Positions 15,058-20,610 of a stretch of DNA of 20,610 nt are shown piece after piece. Source of the DNA: CAYGBW01 sp964348185 (GTDB lineage Bacteria > Desulfobacterota > BSN033 > WVXP01). The notes under the pieces were generated by a model that had not been told where the DNA came from, ran no database searches, and saw only the letters and a program-made list of their open reading frames with translations. A program made the position numbers and the translations under genes. Each line of letters begins with the position of its first letter. Position 1 is the first letter of the stretch. The DNA lies in NCBI GenBank assembly GCA_964348185.1, contig CAYGBW010000020.1:1-20610 (forward strand), read 5' to 3'.

Positions 15058-16115
15058 CGTCTTGACTTCATGATGGCGCTAATGGCGATATCCTGTATCT
15101 GTTTTTTCTTCTCCCCGTCGTAATCCGTCCGGTCGAGTTTTTGCATGAATCGTCTCACCAAGTCATCTTCGAGGATCAGATGGATGTCCTTGAATTCATA
15201 GCGCTCCTCAACGCACCGGTTTGCAGCGATTCTCTTGATCTGGTCTACAAGCTCTCTCTCGTTCATTCCGACGGCTTTCCCGTTCAAGAAGCCTTTGACG
15301 GTCAGCATGATCTTTGCCTCTGGGTGGAGATCATCAAAACGGTCTTTTACCGTCTCCAGGGGGGTTGTCTCCAGAAAGGGATTGAATTCTATCACAACCT
15401 CTTCAAAATGAGGGGTATCGAGAGGGTATTCACAGGGTGGTTTTCCAACTTCGAAGATATTTGCCTTTCTCTGCCCTATTTCTCGTTTCGTTATCGAAAT
15501 GGGTGACCCTGGATAGACAAAATAGCCCCCGTTCTCGAGTTTCCAAAAATTAATGTTCGAATGGAAATGACCCGCGAGGACATAGTCGACTCTCAGATCC
15601 TTAAAGTAAGATAGCTTGACCGGCATGTATCTTTCTTCACCTTCATCTCCAAAATCTCTCCTGGAAAAGAAGGCATCGAGCAATTCTCCATGGTAGAGTA
15701 ATATGTTTTTCTTGTGTTTGCTCAGATTTCTTCCGAATGAACGGAGCTTATTGAGGAGTTCTTCCCCTTGGATCTGTTCGAAAGGCATTCCCCATATCGT
15801 TACCCCCTTGCACTCAAAAGCCGTGTTGAGGTCAGTTAAGACAACGCAATCTTCACCAAACCACATCCCACTCCGATATGAATCCCGATCGTGATTTCCG
15901 GGAATGATGACAATTTTGAAACCTGTACCCGAGAAAACCTCTCGTATTCTCGGTCTAAGGTTTTCGGCGTCAATACCCCGATCGAAAAGGTCCCCACTGA
16001 TGAGAAGGCTTTCAACCCTCTCCCTTTTCCCCACCTCGACGAGCCTCTGAAGGCACTCCCATCGATCATCTCCATATTCCTTTAGATGGAAATCCGCCGT
16101 GTGGAGGATCTTCAT
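15054..16115 (-). CDS. Mre11/SbcD/YhaO-like metallophosphoesterase, putative exonuclease
   Basis: This calcineurin-type phosphoesterase of 353 residues is probably the nuclease subunit of a complex with the ATPase that follows. All metal-binding motifs are present: D8 and H10 in TADFH, D42 in SGDLFD, N74-H75-D76 in PGNHD, the later His in LLYHGE, and the GHFHSN pair near residue 180. The C-terminal third (about 250-353) would be the capping and ATPase-docking region. The ATG at 16115 has AGAGGTGA about eight bases upstream. The gene is first of the two-gene unit and lies 321 bp downstream of tRNA-Pro. One 60-base stretch counted has 23 G+C, so it shares the low GC of its partner. SbcD itself is possible, but YhaO fits the partner better. 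Confidence 0.9.
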   Translation of the reverse strand: MKILHTADFHLKEYGDDRWECLQRLVEVGKRERVESLLISGDLFDRGIDAENLRPRIREVFSGTGFKIVIIPGNHDRDSYRSGMWFGEDCVVLTDLNTAFECKGVTIWGMPFEQIQGEELLNKLRSFGRNLSKHKKNILLYHGELLDAFFSRRDFGDEGEERYMPVKLSYFKDLRVDYVLAGHFHSNINFWKLENGGYFVYPGSPISITKREIGQRKANIFEVGKPPCEYPLDTPHFEEVVIEFNPFLETTPLETVKDRFDDLHPEAKIMLTVKGFLNGKAVGMNERELVDQIKRIAANRCVEERYEFKDIHLILEDDLVRRFMQKLDRTDYDGEKKKQIQDIAISAIMKSRR

Positions 16116-16436
16116 TTAACTGCTCACCTCTTAGAAACGATCTCCCATTCTGAGGTCAGAAGACAGGAGTAGGAATGAAGCAGCGCCGAGCAGAACCTTT
16201 CAAAACCTGACCGGTTGGCAGAAGGCTCATTAGTTTGGGAAGCCCCCCAGGGTTTCTTAAACATCTGTCGGCATTACGGAATACGCACTGTGAATCTGAG
16301 GTGTATTGAAATAAGGGAATGGATACATCAGCCGGGACAACTGATCAGTCTGCTTGATTTTTGCTCCACGTCTATTCTGACTCCTGACTCCATTTCTGAC
16401 TAAGGCTAAACTCACTGGATAAGAGACACAAATATA
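16116..16436. other. Gene-free gap between tRNA-Pro and the nuclease gene
   Basis: I see no gene or recognisable promoter here. Two short stretches, 16149-16177 (TCTGAGGTCAGAAGACAGGA) and 16371-16400 (TCTATTCTGACTCCTGACTC), are built from inverted variants of a CTGACTCCTGAC-type motif and may be the ends of a degenerate dispersed repeat. No copy of the tRNA 3' end was seen that would mark an integration site. Confidence 0.4.
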
Positions 16437-16510
16437 TCGGGGCGGCCGGATTCGAACCGGCGACCACTGGCACCCCATACCAGTGCGCTACCAGGCTGCG
16501 CCACGCCCCG
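16437..16510 (-). tRNA. tRNA-Pro, anticodon GGG
   Basis: The minus strand folds into a full cloverleaf. The acceptor arms are CGGGGCG and CGCCCCG, with discriminator A at 16437. The D-arm is GCGC-AGCCTGGTA-GCGC, the anticodon arm CTGGT-ATGGGGT-GCCAG, and the T-arm GCCGG-TTCGAAT-CCGGC. The seven-base loop ATGGGGT puts GGG at positions 34-36, so it reads CCC/CCU proline codons. CCA is not encoded. It follows merR on the same strand, but has its own promoter. Confidence 0.95.
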
Positions 16511-16519
16511 ATGTTCTTC

Positions 16520-16548
16520 AATATACAGAAAGGAAATTCAAATGTCCA
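16520..16548 (-). promoter_or_regulatory. Sigma70 promoter of tRNA-Pro
   Basis: Reading the minus strand, TGGACA (16543-16548) and TATATT (16520-16525) each match the -35 and -10 consensus at five of six positions and are separated by exactly 17 bases. Transcription would start near 16513, a few bases before the mature 5' end of the tRNA at 16510. Confidence 0.75.
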
Positions 16549-16578
16549 GGTTCTTTAAGGTCTGGTATTCTTGGGATT

Positions 16579-16973
16579 TTTTGCTGAACACCATATAGAA
16601 CCACGTCCTCAGAGTGTGCTCAGTCCAGCCCTTGGCCGGATTGGCTCTGCCCGATAATGGTTGCTGGGAGTGTTGGAGTATTGGAGTGTTGGAGTAATGG
16701 AGTACTGAGATCGGATAGAAAGGTCTATGTCTAATAGAGAAGGGTATAGCATGCTCAACTGTTTTCTGTTTTCAGCTCTACTCGCCTTCGCGCGGACTCG
16801 ACCTTCGTAGCCGAAGCGGCTACTTCGGCGGAGCAGGTTGCCCCGCGGCGCGCCGTCGCCATAGCGGCTTTGGCGCGTCGGCGACTTGGCGCGGGGACCT
16901 CCACGAGATCTGCCAATCAAATCCTGAATTCCAACACTCCAGTACTCCGCCACTCCATTACTCCAGCAACAAG
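16579..16973. repeat. Dispersed element copy B (long form) filling most of the gap between tRNA-Pro and merR
   Basis: This is homologous to copy A at 11351-11530, including its 80-bp left flank, but is interrupted. After GATCGGATAGAAAGGTC (ending 16725) there are about 205 bp not present in copy A; the right arm then resumes with CCAACACTCCAGTACTCC at 16931. The ends GTTGCTGG (16660) and CCAGCAAC (to 16970) are exact inverses. The insert contains the GC-rich core described separately. There is no credible gene in 16511-17027. Confidence 0.75.
16780..16897 (+). repeat. GC-rich 118-bp core, copy 1 of an inverted pair
   Basis: This matches the reverse complement of 17808-17925 at 117 of 118 positions; the only difference is at 16793. 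It contains internal dyads, for example GTAGCC-GAAGC-GGCTAC, and many CGGCG runs, so it should fold strongly as RNA or single-stranded DNA. It has no coding signal. Confidence 0.88.
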
Positions 16974-17027
16974 CTGAATCAAGTAGAGGATAGGAGCCGC
17001 CGGTTTCATACCTTCTCGGTATCGCGA

Positions 17028-17390
17028 TTATTCCAAAATCTCTCTGATTCCTTTCAACTCCTCTTTCAATTGAAGAACAATCTCCCCCAGTCTCCTCTTG
17101 TCAGAATCGAGCTCCCCCTGCTTCCGATTGCCCTGGCCCAATTCCCTTATTCTGTTCCTTGCCCCTGCGATCGTATACCCCTCTTGGTATAGAAGCCGCT
17201 TTATTTGTAGGATGAGTTCCAGCTCCTTTTTCCGATAAAGGCGTTGAAGAGAACGGCTCTTGAGGGGTTTGATCTCCTTGAATTCTGATTCCCAGTACCT
17301 CAGGACGTGCGGCTTGACCCCGGTGATCCGACTAACTTCCCCAATTTTGTAGTAGATTTTTTCGAATAAGGGCTTTTGTATCGGTCCCAA
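17028..17390 (-). CDS. MerR family transcriptional regulator (ihfA-linked type)
   Basis: This is a small DNA-binding protein of 120 residues. The N-terminal winged helix of the MerR type is clear: YYKIGEVSRITGVKPHVLRY, then WESEFKEIKP and a second basic segment SRSLQRLYRKKELELILQIK, followed by an amphipathic coiled coil for dimerisation (about 85-120). No metal-binding cysteines are present. The start is TTG 17390 with GAGGAG seven bases upstream, a signal that overlaps the ihfA stop codon, so translation is coupled. A short MerR-like gene after ihfA, and a tRNA-Pro downstream, recur in this position in many Desulfobacterota. The target genes are unknown. Confidence 0.92.
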   Translation of the reverse strand: MGPIQKPLFEKIYYKIGEVSRITGVKPHVLRYWESEFKEIKPLKSRSLQRLYRKKELELILQIKRLLYQEGYTIAGARNRIRELGQGNRKQGELDSDKRRLGEIVLQLKEELKGIREILE

Positions 17391-17401
17391 TCGATCACTC
17401 C

Positions 17402-17680
17402 TCAGTTCCTGTTCAATGCATTCTTGAGAACCTGACTCGGCTTGAAAGTCAGAATCTTTCTGGCCGTTATTTCGATATCATCCCCTGTCTGGGGATTTCG
17501 CCCTCTCCTGGCCCTCTTGTTTCTTACGACAAAATTGCCGAATCCTGAGATCTTGATCTTCTCTCCTCGCTCCAAGGTCTCCTTCATGAGATCGAAGATC
17601 GTCTCCACGACTTCAACCGCCTCTTTTTTGGAAAAACCAACCTTCTCGTACACATTGCTGACAATGTCTACTTTTGTCAT
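17402..17680 (-). CDS. ihfA: Integration host factor subunit alpha
   Basis: This DNA-bending nucleoid protein of the HU/IHF family has 92 residues and acts as a heterodimer with IhfB. It shows KISGFGNFVVRNKRARRGRN, the intercalating-proline segment RNPQTGDDIEITARKI, and the closing TFKPSQVLKNALN. Its position downstream of pheT and upstream of a merR-type gene identifies it as IhfA rather than HU. I start at ATG 17680, with AAAGGAGG seven bases upstream; a TTG six bases earlier would sit on the Shine-Dalgarno. A terminator and a small hairpin lie between it and pheT, so its expression may be partly separate from the synthetase genes. Confidence 0.94.
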   Translation of the reverse strand: MTKVDIVSNVYEKVGFSKKEAVEVVETIFDLMKETLERGEKIKISGFGNFVVRNKRARRGRNPQTGDDIEITARKILTFKPSQVLKNALNRN

Positions 17681-17699
17681 CACCAAACCTCCTTTGGCA

Positions 17700-17713
17700 G
17701 GGGATCTGTCCCC
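17700..17713. other. Small perfect hairpin just upstream of the ihfA ribosome-binding site
   Basis: GGGGA (17700-17704) and TCCCC (17709-17713) are inverted around a four-base loop, a few bases before the ihfA Shine-Dalgarno. It could influence translation initiation, or be a remnant of a GGGGACAGATCCCC-type dispersed repeat. Confidence 0.4.
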
Positions 17714-17718
17714 GAATC

Positions 17719-17743
17719 AAAAAAATCCGGTGGCTTCGCCACC
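17719..17743 (-). terminator. Rho-independent terminator between pheT and ihfA
   Basis: On the minus strand, GGTGGC (17743-17738), loop GAA and GCCACC (17734-17729) form a six-base-pair stem closed by the very stable GCGAAGC turn. GGA and seven T residues (17725-17719) follow. This is a good intrinsic terminator reading in the direction of pheT to ihfA, 39 bases before the ihfA start. Confidence 0.75.
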
Positions 17744-17746
17744 ATT

Positions 17747-18000
17747 GGAATGCTGTAACACTGGGATGGCAGACTGATAAGTGAACTCGTCCTTAACGGG
17801 GTGAAACTCCCCGCGCCAAGTCGCCGACGCGCCAAAGCCGCTATGGCGACGGCGCGCCGCGGGGCAACCTGCTCCGCCGAAGTAGCCGCTTCGGCTACGA
17901 AGGTCGAGTCCCCGCGAAGGCGAGTGAAAAAGAGAAATGAAAACGAGTAAGAATGGCTCTCTCCACTTCGACTTCCCACCATTCCATGACTCCAGCATTC
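17747..18000. repeat. Dispersed element copy C, carrying the second GC-rich core
   Basis: The ends are a 23-base imperfect inverted repeat: GGAATGCTG...GGGATGG (17747-17769) against CCATTCC...CAGCATTCC (17978-18000), about 17 of 23 positions. They bracket the GC-rich core at 17808-17925, giving the same plan as copy B. This accounts for most of the 402-bp gap between pheT and ihfA; no gene is seen there. Confidence 0.6.
17808..17925 (-). repeat. GC-rich 118-bp core, copy 2 of an inverted pair
   Basis: Reverse complement of 16780-16897 with one mismatch. Together the two copies bracket a 910-bp segment that contains ihfA and merR in full. Confidence 0.88.
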
Positions 18001-18016
18001 CATCCCTCCATCCTCC

Positions 18017-18050
18017 AAAAAAACAAAAAACTACAGATATCCTTCTATCT
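18017..18050 (-). terminator. Weak AT-rich terminator candidate after pheT
   Basis: Downstream of the pheT stop on the minus strand, AGATA (18050-18046) and TATCT (18039-18035) can pair around a six-base loop, and two T-runs (six and seven T, separated by G) follow at 18030-18017. The stem is short and AT-rich, so this is doubtful; the stronger terminator is at 17719-17743. Confidence 0.3.
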
Positions 18051-18082
18051 TCAGCAACTCCTAGAAATTCCGAGATTTCCCA

Positions 18083-20569
18083 CTATTCCCTTAGCCTTGC
18101 GCCCAGGATATCGGAAAGCCGTTGGATGATTCTCTCTCGCGTCTCCTTGATCTCGTCGGCATTGAGCACCCGGTCCTCGGCCTGATAGGTCAGAGAGAAG
18201 GCAATGCTCTTCTTCCCAGCTTGGATTTTTTTGCCTTTCCAGACATCAAAGACCGTGGCCTCTCTTACCAGGGGTTTCCCCGCCTCCATGACCACATCGA
18301 CGATGTCATGGAAAGGGACTGCCTCTTCCAAAACCACCGCGAGATCCTCTCTAGCCGGGGGGAAAGGAGAAATCGCCTGATAACGGCTCTCCTTCCTCTG
18401 TTTGAACAAAACGTCCAGGTTGAGCTCCGCTGCAGAGACAGGCTGATCGGGTAGCTCAAAACTCCGCCGGACCTCAGGGTGGAGTTCGCCTATGAATCCC
18501 AAATCGATTCCGTTAACCCGGACCCGCGCGCTTTTTCCTGGATGAAAGGGCCGATGGGGTACCGGCTCGTAACTCCAGGGACCGACGCCCATTTTTTGAG
18601 ACAGCCTCTCCAGAATTCCCCTTAAGTGGAAGAATCCCATCGCCCCACTCCCGGGGTCCATCCACCATGCCTGCTCGGTGGGACCACAAATGACAATCCC
18701 CACTCGGCGGCCCTCGTCGGGAAGCTCTTGATGGGCAACAGGGAAATAGACCCGACCAACCTCGTAGAACATCCACTGCGTTGAGATTCTCGAGTTAAAA
18801 CTCAGGGTCTCCAACAGTCCAGGAAGCAGACTCTGCCGCATGTAGGTCTTGTCTGGACTGATGGGATTGAGCAGCTTGATAAATTTCGATGGATCGGGTC
18901 TTCTTCTCTCGGGATCGAGTTTTGAAACGCTCTCCATGCTTGTCATGGAGTAGGTGATGATTTCTGTGAGCCCACACCCGACCAGAATATCTCGCGTGGC
19001 CTCCTCAAAATCCAGCGCCTGGCTCCCTCTCTGGGGGGGAAGGGTGTCATTCATCAAGGTGGTCGGAATTCTCTCATAGCCATGGATTCGGGCCACCTCT
19101 TCAACGAGATCTGCGGGGATCGACACATCCAGGCGGTGGGTGGGAACGGTCACGGCGAGGGTCCCGGGTTTGTCAGTCTTCTCGCACCGAAAGGTCAGAG
19201 ATTCCAGGATGTCTGAAATCTCCTTCACAGAGAAATCCATCCCGAGGATTCTTCTCATCTCCTGGGTGCTCAGGTAAATGAGTTTCTCCTCGGCCTTAAC
19301 GGGATAAGCATCGGCAATCTCCGGACGGACCGAGGCCCCAGACATTTCCCTCACCAGGAGGCTAGCCCGCTGCACTGTTGGGATGGTTAGCTCAGGATCG
19401 ATACCCTTCCCAAACCTGAGAGAGGCCTCGCTGGGGAGTCTCAGAGCCTTCACGGTTCGCCTGATGCTGGTCAGCTGGAAATTCGCTGACTCCAAAAGTA
19501 TCGACGTGGTTCTGTCGCTGACCTCCGACTCCAGTCCTCCCATAACGCCAGCAATTGCGATCGGGCCCCCTTCGTCAGTGATGAGTAAATCCCCCTCTGT
19601 GAGTTTTCGCAAGACTCCATCCAGGGTAGTGATCTCTTCTCCGAGTCGAGCTCTTCGGACGATGACCTTTCTCCCCCTGATTTTATCGTAGTCGAATGCG
19701 TGGAGCGGCTGTCCCCATTCCCACATACAGTAGTTCGTCACATCGACGACATTGTTGATCGGCCGCATGCCTGCCAATCGCAAACGGTTCTGCATCCACC
19801 TTGGCGAGGGCTTGATCACCACCCCTTCTATCAGGCAGGCGGAGTATCTTGAGCACAGCTCGGGCTGATGAATCTCAACGTTGACATAGCCGGTCGTTGC
19901 GCTGGCCGGGTCATGGTCCGTTATACACTTCCACCCTTCTCCTTCATCCAACTGGAGAGCCTTTGGAGGAAGTTCCTTGAGACGCTGTCCTGTGAGAGCG
20001 GCAACCTCACGGGCCACTCCGATGATGGATAAGCACCGCCCGAGATTTGGGGTCAGATCGAGATCCAAAACCGTGTCACCCAGGTAGTCCTGAAGAGGCG
20101 TGCCCACTGGCGCGTGAGAATCGAGGATCATCACCCCGCTGTGATCTTCCGAGATGCCGAGTTCTCTCTCTGAGCAAAGCATCCCCTCGGATCGGACACC
20201 CCTTATCGCTGCAGGCTTCAAGACCACCCGGCTCTGTCCCGGTGATTCAGGGTCCAGGAATTCAGCTCCGGGAAGGGCCAGGACCGCCTTCACCCCTTTG
20301 TCTCCCACCCGGATGTTCGGAGCCCCGGTCACCGTTTGGGTGACCTTGCCCGATCCGTAGGCAACCTCCGCAACGGTCAACCGGTCTGCCTCTGGATGGG
20401 GGTTCACCTTGAGAATCTCCCCCACACAGATCCGATTCCTGTCCCAATCCTCACCCACACGGTCTATTTTTGAAACTTCGAGACCCGCCATCGTCAGGGT
20501 ATCCGCTAGACGTTCCAGCGGGACGGCAATGTCCACAAAGTCTTTCAACCAGCTTACCGGAACTCGCAT
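18083..20569 (-). CDS. pheT: Phenylalanine-tRNA ligase beta subunit
   Basis: This is the large subunit of the alpha2-beta2 synthetase that charges tRNA-Phe. The 828-residue protein appears complete (E. coli PheT has 795). It starts MRVPVSWLKDFVDI; the EMAP-type tRNA-binding OB domain follows (about 40-150, with VGEILKVNPHPEADRLTVAE), then the B3/B4 editing region, the B5 domain (about 400-475), the catalytic-like core with YEVGRVYFP, and a C-terminal ferredoxin-fold anticodon-binding domain (about 735-826, with PAREDLAVVLEE). pheS is expected upstream but lies outside the window; the 41 bases before the ATG show no clear pheS ending and only a weak ribosome-binding site. The stop is TAG. A terminator separates it from ihfA. 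Confidence 0.97.
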   Translation of the reverse strand: MRVPVSWLKDFVDIAVPLERLADTLTMAGLEVSKIDRVGEDWDRNRICVGEILKVNPHPEADRLTVAEVAYGSGKVTQTVTGAPNIRVGDKGVKAVLALPGAEFLDPESPGQSRVVLKPAAIRGVRSEGMLCSERELGISEDHSGVMILDSHAPVGTPLQDYLGDTVLDLDLTPNLGRCLSIIGVAREVAALTGQRLKELPPKALQLDEGEGWKCITDHDPASATTGYVNVEIHQPELCSRYSACLIEGVVIKPSPRWMQNRLRLAGMRPINNVVDVTNYCMWEWGQPLHAFDYDKIRGRKVIVRRARLGEEITTLDGVLRKLTEGDLLITDEGGPIAIAGVMGGLESEVSDRTTSILLESANFQLTSIRRTVKALRLPSEASLRFGKGIDPELTIPTVQRASLLVREMSGASVRPEIADAYPVKAEEKLIYLSTQEMRRILGMDFSVKEISDILESLTFRCEKTDKPGTLAVTVPTHRLDVSIPADLVEEVARIHGYERIPTTLMNDTLPPQRGSQALDFEEATRDILVGCGLTEIITYSMTSMESVSKLDPERRRPDPSKFIKLLNPISPDKTYMRQSLLPGLLETLSFNSRISTQWMFYEVGRVYFPVAHQELPDEGRRVGIVICGPTEQAWWMDPGSGAMGFFHLRGILERLSQKMGVGPWSYEPVPHRPFHPGKSARVRVNGIDLGFIGELHPEVRRSFELPDQPVSAAELNLDVLFKQRKESRYQAISPFPPAREDLAVVLEEAVPFHDIVDVVMEAGKPLVREATVFDVWKGKKIQAGKKSIAFSLTYQAEDRVLNADEIKETRERIIQRLSDILGARLRE

Positions 20570-20610
20570 ATGACTTTGAAACCCGACTGCCCCCTGGGCA
20601 TTTCCCCGCT

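Noticed and set aside
16437..16510. Attachment site of an integrative element at tRNA-Pro
   Set aside because: I looked for a second copy of the tRNA 3' end across the window and for an integrase gene and found neither.
16609..16953. Tyr/Trp/Ser-rich open frames here and at 11319-11561
   Set aside because: They are translations of the dispersed repeat arms and GC-rich core, without ribosome-binding sites.
20570..20610. 3' end of pheS at the right edge
   Set aside because: No frame of these 41 bases gives a recognisable PheS C-terminus, so I do not annotate it.

Overview
The window is bacterial chromosomal DNA, most likely from a Desulfobacterota ('Deltaproteobacteria') relative. This rests on the order pheT-ihfA-merR-tRNA-Pro, a typical IHF alpha subunit, MiaB and SurE, and intergenic DNA full of short-period dispersed repeats of a kind I associate with that group. 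Taxonomy is inferred from gene content only.

Left half (1-9945, + strand): a catabolic/transport locus. It opens with the last 47 codons of a molybdenum-hydroxylase FAD subunit. Next come an ABC importer (ATPase plus a fused two-domain permease, no binding protein in view), a HisC-like aminotransferase, alanine dehydrogenase, a GntR/UTRA regulator, a transaldolase-family protein, a corrinoid protein and a corrinoid methyltransferase. The last protein is the most interesting item. Along its length it resembles the monomethylamine methyltransferase MtmB rather than MttB, but it has no in-frame amber codon, and isoleucine sits where MtmB carries pyrrolysine. My working model is: import of an N-methylated amino compound, methyl transfer to the corrinoid protein, deamination by the aminotransferase with pyruvate as acceptor, recycling of alanine by Ald, and aldol cleavage of the carbon skeleton by the transaldolase-like enzyme, all under GntR control. 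The individual families are secure; the substrate and the pathway are inference.

Right half (9932-20569, - strand): housekeeping genes read leftwards, namely pheT, ihfA, a merR-type gene, tRNA-Pro(GGG) with a good sigma70 promoter, a two-gene Mre11/Rad50-like pair (metallophosphoesterase plus coiled-coil ATPase), surE and miaB. The nuclease/ATPase pair is visibly AT-richer than its surroundings and lies between the tRNA gene and surE, so it may be an insertion. Its ATPase carries two hydrophobic helices at the coiled-coil apex instead of a zinc hook. miaB converges on the methyltransferase gene and overlaps it by 14 bp.

Intergenic DNA of the right half holds a family of elements with inverted ends built from variants of a GGAGTA-type motif (11431-11527, 16660-16970, 17747-18000). 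Two of them carry a 118-bp GC-rich core that is identical at 117 of 118 positions and inverted, bracketing ihfA-merR.
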